Positions 34,167 through 43,184 of a DNA stretch of 64,000 nt are shown here, in pieces; the stretch's first letter is position 1; each line of letters opens with the position of its first letter. Both the position numbers and the translations under genes were made by a program. The notes under the pieces were generated by a model. It was given only the letters and a program-made list of their open reading frames with translations, ran no database searches and was not told the origin of the DNA. The DNA comes from Pseudolabrys sp. GTDB lineage: Bacteria > Pseudomonadota > Alphaproteobacteria > Rhizobiales > Xanthobacteraceae. The DNA lies in the NCBI GenBank assembly GCA_030655215.1, contig JAURVZ010000003.1:1-64000 (forward strand), in the 5' to 3' direction.

Positions 34167-35080
34167 TGATGAGCAAAGCGCGCATCTCCGTCATCGGCGC
34201 CGGGCTCATGGGCCACGGCATTGCGCAGGTGTTTGCGCTGGCCGGCCATGACGTCACCATTTACGACGCTTTTCCGGCGTCGCTGGAGACGGTCAAGGCG
34301 CGCATCAGCGCCAACCTCAAGGATCTCGGCGACGATGAGCGCGCTGTCGACTGCGTGACGCCGCAAGCCGATCTCGCCAAAGCCGTGAGCAGTGCTGACT
34401 ATGTCGTCGAGGCGGTGCTGGAAGATTTAGCCCTGAAGCAGAAGCTGTTCGCCGAGATCGAAAAGCATGTGCGGCCGGACACGATCCTGGCCAGCAACAC
34501 CTCGGTCATTCCGATTACGTCGATCATGCAGAACCTCGAACGGCGCGACCGCGCCGTCGGCACCCATTGGTGGAATCCGCCGTTTCTGGTGCCTTTGGTC
34601 GAGGTCATCGAAACCGAATGGACCTCGAAGGCCACGGTCGACTTCACCATGACGCTGCATGCCGATGCCGGCAAGAAGCCGGCGCACGTCAAGAAGGACG
34701 TGCCTGGCTTCATCGGCAATCGGCTTCAACATGCGCTGTGGCGTGAGGCGATCTCGCTGGTCGAGAACGGCATTTGCGATGCCGCGACCGTCGATGAAGT
34801 GATCAAGTCCGCCTTCGGCCGCCGGCTCGCCGTGCTTGGGCCATTGGAAAATGCTGACATGGTCGGCACTGATCTCACTTTGGCGATCCACCAGAACGTG
34901 CTCGGTGATATCGACAGCCGGCCCGGCCCCTCGCCTTATCTCGAGAAACTGGTGAAGGACGGCAAGCTCGGCTTCAAGTCGGGCGAAGGCTTCCGCAAGT
35001 GGAGCCCGGAAGAGCAGACCGCGTTACGAGCCAAGGTTGTGCAGCATCTCAAGCAGGCAAGATTGAACGACAAGAACTGA
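34166..35080 (+). CDS. 3-hydroxyacyl-CoA dehydrogenase-family protein
   Basis: The 304-residue protein has an N-terminal NAD domain (VIGAGLMGHGIAQVFALAGH) and a C-terminal helical domain (DVPGFIGNRLQHALWREAIS). The catalytic His lies in GTHWWNPP. Single-chain proteins of this type act on L-3-hydroxy acids or their CoA esters (lambda-crystallin / L-gulonate dehydrogenase branch included). The ATG overlaps the SDR stop (TGATG), indicating coupling. Confidence 0.9.
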   Translation: MMSKARISVIGAGLMGHGIAQVFALAGHDVTIYDAFPASLETVKARISANLKDLGDDERAVDCVTPQADLAKAVSSADYVVEAVLEDLALKQKLFAEIEKHVRPDTILASNTSVIPITSIMQNLERRDRAVGTHWWNPPFLVPLVEVIETEWTSKATVDFTMTLHADAGKKPAHVKKDVPGFIGNRLQHALWREAISLVENGICDAATVDEVIKSAFGRRLAVLGPLENADMVGTDLTLAIHQNVLGDIDSRPGPSPYLEKLVKDGKLGFKSGEGFRKWSPEEQTALRAKVVQHLKQARLNDKN

Positions 35081-35120
35081 CGCGACCAAGAAAACGAAAA
35101 TAAAACACAGGGAGAAGACC

Positions 35121-36395
35121 ATGAGCGACGTTTCAAAGATCTCTCGCCGCACCCTCGTCAAGACCGGCATCGGCGCACTGGCGGCGCCGACCTTGTTCGC
35201 CATGCCGGCGAGCGCGCAAAGCGCCGTCATCAAGATCGGCCATGTCAGCCCAAAAACCGGCCCGCTGGCCGGCTTCGGCGAAGCCGACAGTTTCATCCTC
35301 GAACAGGTGCGCGGCATTCTCGCCAAGGGGCTCGACAATGGCGGCAAGAACTACAAGGTCGAGATCGTCTCCAAGGACTCGCAGTCGAGCGGCAGCCGCG
35401 CTGCTGAAGTCGCCTCCGAACTGATCCTCGGCGACAAGGTGCATCTTCTGGTCGGCTCAGGTACGCCGGACACCACCAACCCGATTTCCGATCAGGCGGA
35501 AGTCAACGAGGTGCCCTGCATCACCACGAACTGTCCGTGGCAGCCCTACTTCTTCGGCCGCAAAGGCGACCCGAAGAAGGGCTTCAACTGGACCTATCAT
35601 TTCTTCTGGGGTCTTGAAGACGTCATCGGCTCGTTCCTGGCACTGTGGGATGAATTGCCGACCAACAAGGTTGTTGGCGGCCTGTTTCCGAACGATGCCG
35701 ACGGCAATGCCTGGGGCGACAAGGAGCGCGGTCTGCCGCCGGCGCTTGCTGCTGCCGGCTACAAGCTGCTCGATCCCGGCCGCTACCAGGTGATGAACAA
35801 CGACTTCACCTCGCAGATCTCCGCCTTCAAGGCGGCGAATGTCGAGATCGTCACCGGCAACATGATCCCGCCCGACTTCGCGACCTTCTGGTCGCAAGCC
35901 GCGCAGCAGGGCTTCAAGCCGAAGATCGTCACCATCGGCAAGGCGCTGCTGTTTCCCTCGGTCATTGACTCGCTCGGCGAGCGCGGCAATGGCCTGACCA
36001 GCGAGATCTGGTGGACGCCGAACCATCCGTTTAAGTCCAACCTCACCGGGCAGAGCTGCAAGGACCTCACCGACGCCTACACCAAGGGTACAGGCCGGCC
36101 CTGGACACAGCCGATTGGCTTCCAGCATGCACTGTTCGAAGTGACCATTGACGTGCTGAAGCGCGCCAAGAACCCGACCGACCCGAAGTCGATCCTCGAT
36201 GCCATCGTTTCCACCAATTACGAGTCCATCGTCGGCAGGGTGCAGTGGAGCGGCCAGCCGGTGAAGAACGTCACCAAGACGCCGCTGGTCGCCGGCCAGT
36301 GGCAGCGCAAGAACGGCAAGTTCGAACTGGTCATCGCCGAGAACAAGACCGCGCCGAATATTCCGGTCGGCGGCAAGCTGCAGCCGTTGTCGTAA
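35121..36395 (+). CDS. ABC substrate-binding protein, branched-chain amino acid type, Tat signal
   Basis: The 424-residue protein has a twin-arginine leader (SRRTLVKTGIGALAAPTLF, cut near SAQ) and a Leu/Ile/Val-binding-like fold (VIKIGHVSPKTGPLAGFG, KVHLLVGSGTPDTTNPISDQ). This family also binds aromatic acids and other small carboxylates in Rhizobiales. It is the first importer gene and is followed by the ATPases and permeases. A paired palindrome separates it from livG. Confidence 0.9.
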   Translation: MSDVSKISRRTLVKTGIGALAAPTLFAMPASAQSAVIKIGHVSPKTGPLAGFGEADSFILEQVRGILAKGLDNGGKNYKVEIVSKDSQSSGSRAAEVASELILGDKVHLLVGSGTPDTTNPISDQAEVNEVPCITTNCPWQPYFFGRKGDPKKGFNWTYHFFWGLEDVIGSFLALWDELPTNKVVGGLFPNDADGNAWGDKERGLPPALAAAGYKLLDPGRYQVMNNDFTSQISAFKAANVEIVTGNMIPPDFATFWSQAAQQGFKPKIVTIGKALLFPSVIDSLGERGNGLTSEIWWTPNHPFKSNLTGQSCKDLTDAYTKGTGRPWTQPIGFQHALFEVTIDVLKRAKNPTDPKSILDAIVSTNYESIVGRVQWSGQPVKNVTKTPLVAGQWQRKNGKFELVIAENKTAPNIPVGGKLQPLS

Positions 36396-36414
36396 TCGAG
36401 CGAACAACAAGTGA

Positions 36415-36495
36415 CGTCATGGCCGGGCTTGTCCCGGCCATCCACGCCTTCCTTCGACGCAGACGTGGATGCCCGGCACAAGGCCGGGCATGACG
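36415..36495. repeat. Paired palindromic repeat in the importer operon
   Basis: ACGTCATGGCCGGGCTTG with TCCCGGCCATCCACG and CGTGGATGCCCGGCAC with AAGGCCGGGCATGACGG form two facing hairpins between the substrate-binding protein gene and livG. This is the same family as 6580, 20336 and 37963. Confidence 0.87.
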
Positions 36496-36506
36496 GTGGA
36501 TAAAAA

Positions 36507-37235
36507 ATGGCCTCCATCCTCAGTCTGGAAAATATATCAAAGCGGTTCGGGGCCGTGGTCGTCGCCGATGGCATCGACCTCGCCCTCGACCAGGGCGAGG
36601 CGCTCGGCATTATCGGACCGAACGGCGCCGGCAAGACGACCCTGTTCGGCATGGCCACCGGCACGGTGACGCCGGATGCCGGACGCATCGTCTATGACGG
36701 CGCCGACATTACCCGGCTGGCACCGGAGCGGCGCTGCCGCCTCGGGCTGGCGCGTTCGTTCCAGATCCCGCAGCCTTTCTCCGGCATGACCGTGTTCGAG
36801 AATGTCGTTGTCGCTGCGGCCTTTGGCGCTGGCGAAAGCGAGCGCGCTGTCTATGACCGTTGCGCCGATCTGCTCGACCGCTGCGGCCTGATCGACAAAG
36901 CGAACAAGCGCGCCGGCGGATTGACGCTGCTCGACCGCAAGCGGCTCGAACTGGCGCGGGCGCTGGCAACCAAGCCGCGCGTGCTGTTGCTCGATGAAGT
37001 CGCCGGCGGCCTCACCGAGCATGAATGCGGCACCCTCGTCGAACTGATCAAGACAGTGCGCGCCGGCGGCGTCTCGATCATCTGGATCGAGCATGTTGTG
37101 CACGCGCTGCTTGCCGTCGTTGACCGGCTGGCTGTGCTGCACGGCGGCAAGATCATCGCTTCGGGCGACCCGCATACGGTCATCCGCAGCCCGCAAGTTG
37201 AGGAGATTTACATGGGGATTGCCGCCGATGCCTGA
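36507..37235 (+). CDS. ABC transporter ATPase, LivG-like
   Basis: The 242-residue protein has a Walker A ([13 protein letters not shown]), the LivG-typical SFQIPQPFSGMTVFENVVVA and Walker B (VLLLDEVAGGLTEHE). The signature loop reads LLDRKRLELARA instead of the usual SGGQ, as is common for LivG. It pairs with the LivF-like ATPase whose start codon overlaps its end by eight bases. Confidence 0.91.
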   Translation: MASILSLENISKRFGAVVVADGIDLALDQGEALGIIGPNGAGKTTLFGMATGTVTPDAGRIVYDGADITRLAPERRCRLGLARSFQIPQPFSGMTVFENVVVAAAFGAGESERAVYDRCADLLDRCGLIDKANKRAGGLTLLDRKRLELARALATKPRVLLLDEVAGGLTEHECGTLVELIKTVRAGGVSIIWIEHVVHALLAVVDRLAVLHGGKIIASGDPHTVIRSPQVEEIYMGIAADA

Positions 37236-37932
37236 TCCCTTGCTCGATATCCGCGGCATCGACGCGTTCTACGGCGACTTTCAGGCGCTGTTCGGGGTCT
37301 CGCTGCGCGTCAATGCCGGCGAGGTTGTCGCAATCATCGGCGCCAATGGCGCCGGCAAAAGCACGCTGCTCAAAACCATTGCCGGCCTCATGCATCCAAG
37401 CAGCGGCGATATCATCTTCGATGGCGCATCGCTCGGCGCCATGCCCGCCTTCGCTGTCGTCAAACGCGGCATCGCGCTGGTGCCGGAAGGCCGCCGCCTG
37501 TTTCCATCGCTGTCGGTCGAAGAAAACCTGCTGATCGGTGCCGAGTCGAGGCGCAAGGGTCCGTGGACGCTGCCGCGCATCTACGATCTGTTCCCAATCC
37601 TGGCCGAACGCCGCCATGTGCCGGCGACATCCCTGTCCGGCGGTCAGCAACAAATGGCGGCCATCGGCCGCGCGCTGATGTCCAATCCGCGGGTGCTGCT
37701 GTGCGATGAAATCAGCCTCGGCCTCGCACCCATCATCGTGAAGGACATTTACGCGCAATTGCCGTCCATTGCCGGCGAAGGTCTGTCAGTCGTCATCGTC
37801 GAGCAGGACATAGCGCAGGCGCTGAAGGCGGCGCGCCAGGTCTATTGCCTGCAGGAGGGCCGCGTCGCCCTGCAGGGCGATGCGCGCGAGCTCACCCGCG
37901 AGCGGATCTCCGCCGCTTATTTCGGGGTGTAG
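37228..37932 (+). CDS. ABC transporter ATPase, LivF-like
   Basis: The 234-residue protein has Walker A (IIGANGAGKSTLL), the LivF hallmark VPEGRRLFPSLSVEENLLIG, signature SLSGGQQQMAAIGRAL and Walker B (VLLCDEISLGLAP). The start at MPDPLLDI is chosen over a frame 45 codons longer because it overlaps LivG by only eight bases. The 3' end (TTCGGGGTGTAG) is repeated exactly 135 bases downstream, flanking a palindromic element. Confidence 0.91.
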   Translation: MPDPLLDIRGIDAFYGDFQALFGVSLRVNAGEVVAIIGANGAGKSTLLKTIAGLMHPSSGDIIFDGASLGAMPAFAVVKRGIALVPEGRRLFPSLSVEENLLIGAESRRKGPWTLPRIYDLFPILAERRHVPATSLSGGQQQMAAIGRALMSNPRVLLCDEISLGLAPIIVKDIYAQLPSIAGEGLSVVIVEQDIAQALKAARQVYCLQEGRVALQGDARELTRERISAAYFGV

Positions 37933-38069
37933 CGCATGAAGATACCTGCACATTCCTATCCGCCGTCATGGCCGGGCTTGACCCGGCCATCCACGACTTT
38001 CGTTCTGCGCCAAGACGTGGATGCCCGGCACAAGGCCGGGCATGACGAAGAAGGGTTCGGGGTGTAGCG
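37921..38069. repeat. Palindromic element flanked by a 14-bp direct repeat between livF and livH
   Basis: TTCGGGGTGTAGCG occurs at 37921-37934 and again at 38056-38069. Between them lies a paired palindrome (37963-38048) of the GTCATGGCCGGG family. The perfect flanking repeat looks like a target-site duplication or tandem duplication made when the element entered, and the left copy still ends the livF reading frame. Confidence 0.8.
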
Positions 38070-38939
38070 ATGACCGGATGGTTCAACGTCATCCTGCAAG
38101 GCGTGCTGATCGGCGGGCTCTATGCCATGTTCGCCGCCGGCCTGTCGCTGATCTTCGGCGTCATGCGTCTGGTCAACATCGCGCATGGCGATCTCATCGT
38201 GCTCGCCGCCTATATCGCACTGATGGCCACAACCAGCCTCGGGCTCGATCCTCTCACCTCGCTCATCATCGTCGTGCCGGCAATGGCGCTGATCGGTTAT
38301 GCGCTGCAACGTGGCCTCTTGAACCGCACGCTTGGCGATGACCTGTTGCCACCGCTGCTGGTGACCTTCGGCCTGTCCATCATTATCCAGAACGGCCTGC
38401 TGGAGCTGTTCACAGCCGACAGCCGCAAGCTTCAGGCCGGCGCCATTGAGGTGCAGACCTTGCAGGTCATGCAAGGCGTCTGGGTCGGCGCCCTGCCCTT
38501 CATCCAGTTTGTTGTCGCTGTCGCGGTGATCGCCGGTTTGCAGCAATTGTTCTATCGCACCGCGCTTGGTCGCGCCTTCCGCGCCACGTCCGACGATCAG
38601 GCGGTGGCGCAATTGATGGGCCTCGACACGCGGCACGTCTTCGCCATGGCGATGGCGCTGTCGCTTGCCATTGTTGCCATTGCCGGCGTCTTCCTCGCCG
38701 TGCGCGCCAACTTCGATCCGTCGATCGGTCCGGCGCGGCTGATCTTCGGCTTCGAGGCCGTCATCATTGGCGGGCTCGGCAGCATGTGGGGTACCTTGGC
38801 CGGTGGCGTCATTCTCGGCGTTGCGCAGGCGATCGGCGCGCAGATCGATCCCGGCTGGCAATTGCTCGCCGGGCACATCGCTTTCCTCGTCATTCTGGCC
38901 GTGCGTCCGCAAGGGCTGTTTCCAAAGGTGTCGGGATGA
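38070..38939 (+). CDS. Branched-chain amino acid type ABC permease, LivH-like
   Basis: The 289-residue protein has seven or eight hydrophobic segments, with the family pattern GLSLIFGVMRLVNIAHGDLI near residue 30 and FGFEAVIIGGLGSMWGTLAG near residue 230. It forms the membrane channel together with LivM. Its ATG follows the 14-base direct repeat. It overlaps the next gene by four bases (ATGA). Confidence 0.92.
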   Translation: MTGWFNVILQGVLIGGLYAMFAAGLSLIFGVMRLVNIAHGDLIVLAAYIALMATTSLGLDPLTSLIIVVPAMALIGYALQRGLLNRTLGDDLLPPLLVTFGLSIIIQNGLLELFTADSRKLQAGAIEVQTLQVMQGVWVGALPFIQFVVAVAVIAGLQQLFYRTALGRAFRATSDDQAVAQLMGLDTRHVFAMAMALSLAIVAIAGVFLAVRANFDPSIGPARLIFGFEAVIIGGLGSMWGTLAGGVILGVAQAIGAQIDPGWQLLAGHIAFLVILAVRPQGLFPKVSG

Positions 38940-39961
38940 GCGAGCACCGGGTCGAACACGCTACACGGTCCAGCCAGGTCGGCGTCGCGCTGATCGCTGT
39001 CACCTTGATCGCGTTGGCGTTGGCGCCGTTCTGGGGCGACCGGCAGACGCTGCGGTTGCTGGCGGAAGTTTACGCCTTCGTCGCGCTGGCCAGCCTTTGG
39101 AACCTGCTGGCGGGATATGCCGGCCTCGTCTCGGTCGGCCAGCAGGCCTTTGTCGGCCTTGGCGGCTATTTGTTGTTCGCGCTGGTCATCATGTTCGACG
39201 TGCATCCGGTGTTGGCGATTTTCATCGCCGGCCCGGTGGCAGCCATCATCGCCATTCCGGTCGCAGCGCTGACCTTCCGCTTGCGCGGTGCCTATTTCGC
39301 CATCGGCACATGGGTGGTGGCGGAAGTTTTCCGCCTGCTGGCTTCGCAAGTCTCGGTGCTCGGCGGCGGCTCCGGCATCAGCCTGCCGGCGGCAGCCGTG
39401 ATTGCGATGGCCCCGACGCGGCAGGCGCGGGAATTCGCCATCTATTGGCTGGCGCTGGCGCTGGCTGTCATCGTCCTGGTCGCCATTGTCGTACTATTGC
39501 GCTCGCGGCACGGCTTGGCGCTCACCGCCATCCGCGACAATGAAACGGCGGCGCAGAGCAACGGCATCGGCGTCGTGCGCATCAAATACATCGTCTATGT
39601 GCTGGTTGCCTTCGGCACGGCGATGATCGGCGCGCTGATCTTCCTGCAGAAGCTGCGCATTTCGCCTGACACCGCCTTCAGCGTCAATGACTGGACCGCC
39701 TTCGTCATCTTCATCACCGTCATTGGTGGCATCGGCCGCATCGAGGGGCCGATCATCGGCACTATCATCTTCTTCGTCATGCGCCAGACCTTGTCCGATC
39801 TCGGCAGCATGTATTTGTTGATCATGGGCGCGGTCGCCATTGTGGTCATGCTGTGGGCGCCGAAAGGAGTGTGGGGCCTTATCGTCGAGCGCTACGGCTG
39901 GCAGGCCCTGCCCTTGCAACGCCGCCTGGTGCTGAAAGACAAGTCCAGGCCGGACGCATAA
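38936..39961 (+). CDS. Branched-chain amino acid type ABC permease, LivM-like
   Basis: The 341-residue protein has many hydrophobic segments, the LivM pattern LWNLLAGYAGLVSVGQQAF near residue 60, LRGAYFAIGTWVVAEVFRLL near residue 120 and the EAA-like loop LTAIRDNETAAQSNGI near residue 195. The start at MSEHRVEHA overlaps LivH by four bases. It completes the importer. Confidence 0.92.
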   Translation: MSEHRVEHATRSSQVGVALIAVTLIALALAPFWGDRQTLRLLAEVYAFVALASLWNLLAGYAGLVSVGQQAFVGLGGYLLFALVIMFDVHPVLAIFIAGPVAAIIAIPVAALTFRLRGAYFAIGTWVVAEVFRLLASQVSVLGGGSGISLPAAAVIAMAPTRQAREFAIYWLALALAVIVLVAIVVLLRSRHGLALTAIRDNETAAQSNGIGVVRIKYIVYVLVAFGTAMIGALIFLQKLRISPDTAFSVNDWTAFVIFITVIGGIGRIEGPIIGTIIFFVMRQTLSDLGSMYLLIMGAVAIVVMLWAPKGVWGLIVERYGWQALPLQRRLVLKDKSRPDA

Positions 39962-39963
39962 AA

Positions 39964-39994
39964 AAAATGCCCGGCGAGGCGCCGGGCATTTTCT
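39964..39994. terminator. Intrinsic terminator after livM
   Basis: AAAATGCCCGGC, short loop, GCCGGGCATTTTCT with runs on both sides can end the importer transcript and, from the right, the small gene at 40010. Confidence 0.83.
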
Positions 39995-40009
39995 CTGTTC
40001 AATCGAAAA

Positions 40010-40189
40010 CTAGTGCTTCTTGTCAGGCTTAACGTCGTTCGGGCCCGTAATGCCCGGGTTGAACGACGGCGGGTCGGAAGCCGGAAAGCTTTCATCGGAA
40101 TTGACGGTGACCGTGTCTTCTTCCTTCTTGATCCGCGTCCGCTCTTCGGCCGCGTGCTCTTTCGGCTTTTCAGGTGTCTTGTCGGTCAT
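40010..40189 (-). CDS. Small hydrophilic protein with an SFPASDPPS motif
   Basis: This 59-residue protein reads MTDKTPEKPKEHAAEERTRI, then EDTVTVNSDESFPASDPPSF and ends KPDKKH. It is highly charged, with no signal or membrane segment. The SFPASDPPS core recurs in many small proteobacterial proteins of unknown function. A strong GAGGAGC ribosome binding site precedes the ATG. It lies between the convergent catabolic arms and is probably unrelated to them. Confidence 0.85.
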   Translation of the reverse strand: MTDKTPEKPKEHAAEERTRIKKEEDTVTVNSDESFPASDPPSFNPGITGPNDVKPDKKH

Positions 40190-40282
40190 CGGAAGCTCCT
40201 CGCATTACCGCAAGCCCGCGAAAGCGGGCAAACTCGAGAAGATAACAGGCGGAATTGCGGAAAGTTCCATTCGCGCGAAGCG

Positions 40283-42172
40283 CTAGAGATCCTGCTTGAT
40301 CCAGGTGTCCTGGACCTCTTCGCACCAGTTGCCGACGTTCCACTGGCCCCAGGCGCCTAAACCGCCGCGCTCGTCCGGACCTGAGTAGACCGGCACATGC
40401 ACGACCGAGAGGCCGTCATGCGCGTGTGCCGCCTTCAGCGCTGCCCGCAGCGCCTCGGCATCATTGCCGCCGAAGCTGGCATGCACGCCGAAGACCGATG
40501 AGGCCAGCACGCGGTAATCGACCGCAACGCGGTCATTGGTCTTGAACTCGATCTGGTATTGCGCGAGCTGCAGGCCGGTGATGGCCGCCATGCGGCGGTT
40601 GTCGAAGATGACGATCATGCCGCGCACGCCGTGCTCGACCCCGTCGATCAGCACCTGCGGGTTCATCATGAAAGAGCCGTCGCCCGTAAAGGCGATGGAA
40701 TAACGCGGCGTCTCGGCGGCGGCCGAAGCAAGAAGAGCGCTGACGGCAAAGCCCATGTAGGACGCGCCGGTCTCGGTATAGGTGTCGCCCGTACGGTCAT
40801 CCTCAACGATCTGGAAGCCGTTCGCCTGCACATCCCCGGCGTCAAAAAACTTGGCGGCATCGATCAATTTGGCGAAATCGGCAACGATCTTGATCGCCGC
40901 CGGCTGCGCCAGCACCGGCTTTTTCCAGACCTCGTCCTGCAAGGGCGGACATTCAAACCGCGCGCGCTTGAACGCGGACCATTCGGCCTTCTTCGCCGCA
41001 CAGGCTTTCAGCCATGCCGCCTTGTTGGCCGACGCTTTCAGCGCCTCGCATTTGGCCGCGAGCCGGTCGGCAATAACGCTGATATCGCCAGTCAGCGCGA
41101 CCGTGTTGTTGTAATGCAGCGCGTCGGCGAGATCGCCGTTGATGTTGATGACGGCTTCCGCCTTCTTGTAGCCGATGCCGGAGCAATCGGCCTGGCACAC
41201 CGCGCGCGAGCCGATGGCAATCAGCAATTCCGCCTCGGCCATCGCATAGTTGCCGCTGATCGAACCCTTCGAGCCGCCGACATGCATGTTCTGCGCATGC
41301 GCATCCGGCAGCACGCCGGTCGAGCCCGGTGACAGCGCCACCGCCGCGCCGGACGCTTCTGCCAATCGCCGCACCGCCGTGTCATGACCGCGCGTGCCGC
41401 CGCCCGCTTTAATGACGATCTTGCCGGCCTTGGCGATCATCGCCGCGGCTTCATCGAGCACGGCATCGTCAGCCGGCGCCATCTTCGCCAGCTCAGGCCG
41501 TGCCGGCAGACCGGCGAGATTGACGGTCAGCCGCGCCGGCTGCGTGTTCAATGGCAGCAGCAGGAAAAACGGTCCGGCCTTGTAAGGATGGTTGACCGCC
41601 AGCGATCCGCGCCGCAGCGCATCGCGGATCGCTTCCGGCGTATGCAGCACATAGGAGCCGCCGAGGATCGCCGTCATGCGACCGAAAGCGCCCTGCTCCT
41701 CCTTCGGCACCTGCTGCATGTTGTAGCCTTCACCGAAGGTCGTCTCGTCGCCATAGATATGATAGACGCCGACACCGTTCGATGCCGCCGCCAGCGAGCC
41801 GGCGAAGGCCTGCATGCCGCCGGGACCGATCGAGGTCACCACAGCGGACACCTCGCCATATTGCCAGCGCAGCGCCGTGGCTGCATGCGCCATCTCGACT
41901 TCATTGCGGCAATTAATGGTGCGCGTCGCGCCTTCTTCCTCGTAGATGCGCAGAACATTGCCGAGGTCGGTCGAGCCGTGACCGAAGATGGCGAAATATT
42001 TGCGCACGCCCTGCTTCAACAGTCCGAGCACAAGCGCTTCCGACAATGTCGTGTCGACTAGCTTCGGCACGGAGCCGTTGGCCAAAGCCTGCTCGACACC
42101 ACCAGCATCGCGAATGGCCCGCGCTCGCGCGCGGACCTGCTCGTTGTCACTATCGGGCGTACGCGTCAGCAT
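40283..42172 (-). CDS. IolD-like ThDP-dependent enzyme (cyclic dione hydrolase family)
   Basis: The 629-residue protein has the three-domain ThDP fold with the IolD (trihydroxycyclohexane-1,2-dione hydrolase) style: LSEALVLGLLKQGVRKYFAI near the start, the activating glutamate in INCRNEVEMAHAATA, and the ThDP/Mg motif GDGSFMMNPQ ... VIFDN near residue 490. IolD opens a six-membered cyclic dione by hydrolysis. It lacks the rest of the inositol pathway here, so a different cyclic substrate is likely. It starts one base after the binding-protein gene. Confidence 0.84.
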   Translation of the reverse strand: MLTRTPDSDNEQVRARARAIRDAGGVEQALANGSVPKLVDTTLSEALVLGLLKQGVRKYFAIFGHGSTDLGNVLRIYEEEGATRTINCRNEVEMAHAATALRWQYGEVSAVVTSIGPGGMQAFAGSLAAASNGVGVYHIYGDETTFGEGYNMQQVPKEEQGAFGRMTAILGGSYVLHTPEAIRDALRRGSLAVNHPYKAGPFFLLLPLNTQPARLTVNLAGLPARPELAKMAPADDAVLDEAAAMIAKAGKIVIKAGGGTRGHDTAVRRLAEASGAAVALSPGSTGVLPDAHAQNMHVGGSKGSISGNYAMAEAELLIAIGSRAVCQADCSGIGYKKAEAVININGDLADALHYNNTVALTGDISVIADRLAAKCEALKASANKAAWLKACAAKKAEWSAFKRARFECPPLQDEVWKKPVLAQPAAIKIVADFAKLIDAAKFFDAGDVQANGFQIVEDDRTGDTYTETGASYMGFAVSALLASAAAETPRYSIAFTGDGSFMMNPQVLIDGVEHGVRGMIVIFDNRRMAAITGLQLAQYQIEFKTNDRVAVDYRVLASSVFGVHASFGGNDAEALRAALKAAHAHDGLSVVHVPVYSGPDERGGLGAWGQWNVGNWCEEVQDTWIKQDL

Positions 42173-42173
42173 G

Positions 42174-43157
42174 TCAGTTCGTCTTCTCGTTCGCTGCCTT
42201 CAGGATCGGGTTCCAACTGGCGATGTCGGCCTTGACCTGCTTGGCGAGGAAGTCCGGCCCGCGATCGCTGGCCGGCGGCACGGTGCCGCCCAGCTCAAGC
42301 AGGCGCTTGGAGACGGCCGGATCGTTCAACGTCGCATCGAGCGCCGCGGCAAGTTTGTCGACGATCGGCTTCGGTGTGCCCTTCGGCGCGAAGATGCCGC
42401 TCCAGATATTGATCTGGAATCCCGGCAGGCCTGCCTCCTTGGCCGACGGTACGTCAGGCAATGCCGGCGAGCGATCATTGCCGGACACCATGAGGCCTTT
42501 GATTGTGCCGCCCTTGATGCCGCCTTGGACGCTGACAACCTGCTCGCAGAAGAAATCGACATGGCCGCCAACGACATCATTCAGTGCCGGCCCGGTGCCG
42601 CGATAGGCCACTTGCGTCGGCTTGACGTTGAGTTCGGCACTCAACAAAAGGCAGGCCATGTGGGACGACGCGCCGATGCCGCCATGCGCCTGCTTGATGC
42701 CCTCACCCTGCTTCTTCAGAACCTCGACGAATTCCTTGAACGTATTGGCCGGAAACTCCTTGCGCACGACCACCGCCGCCGGAGAATTCGCGGTCAGGCC
42801 GATGGCCTCGAAGTCCTTGGTGGAGTCGTATTTAAGCGCGGGAAACAGAGCCGGCGCCGATACGTGCGAGCCCATGCTGGCGGCGAGCACTGTGTAGCCG
42901 TCCGGCTCAGCGGTCGCGACACGTCCGGTGCCAATCGTGCCGCCGGCGCCGCCGACGTTTTCGATGACGACGTGCTGGCCGAGCGTCTTGGTCATGCCTT
43001 CCGCCATGATGCGCGCGACGACGTCGCTCGGTCCGCCCGGCGGAAACGGCACGACCATGACGATCGGCTTGGTCGGGTAATTTTGCGCCATAGCCGGCGC
43101 GGCAAATCCGGCAACGGCAAGAACGGCTAGCAGGCCGCGAATGCTCTTCCTTGTCAT
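42174..43157 (-). CDS. Tripartite tricarboxylate transporter-type (Bug) binding protein
   Basis: The 327-residue protein has a signal peptide (IRGLLAVLAVAGFAAPAMAQ) and the Bug fold: YPTKPIVMVVPFPPGGPSD and GAGGTIGTGRVATAEPDGYT. These proteins bind carboxylates in the periplasm. No tctA/tctB permease genes are adjacent, as is frequent for Bug proteins. It is co-transcribed with the ThDP enzyme (one-base spacing) and the hydrolase upstream. Confidence 0.92.
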   Translation of the reverse strand: MTRKSIRGLLAVLAVAGFAAPAMAQNYPTKPIVMVVPFPPGGPSDVVARIMAEGMTKTLGQHVVIENVGGAGGTIGTGRVATAEPDGYTVLAASMGSHVSAPALFPALKYDSTKDFEAIGLTANSPAAVVVRKEFPANTFKEFVEVLKKQGEGIKQAHGGIGASSHMACLLLSAELNVKPTQVAYRGTGPALNDVVGGHVDFFCEQVVSVQGGIKGGTIKGLMVSGNDRSPALPDVPSAKEAGLPGFQINIWSGIFAPKGTPKPIVDKLAAALDATLNDPAVSKRLLELGGTVPPASDRGPDFLAKQVKADIASWNPILKAANEKTN

Positions 43158-43184
43158 CGTATGTCCCTTCCCTAAAGTTTGTTT

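Noticed and set aside
40283-42172. Part of a myo-inositol pathway (iolD)
   Set aside because: No iolB, iolC, iolE, iolG or iolA gene is near, so only the enzyme family is assigned.
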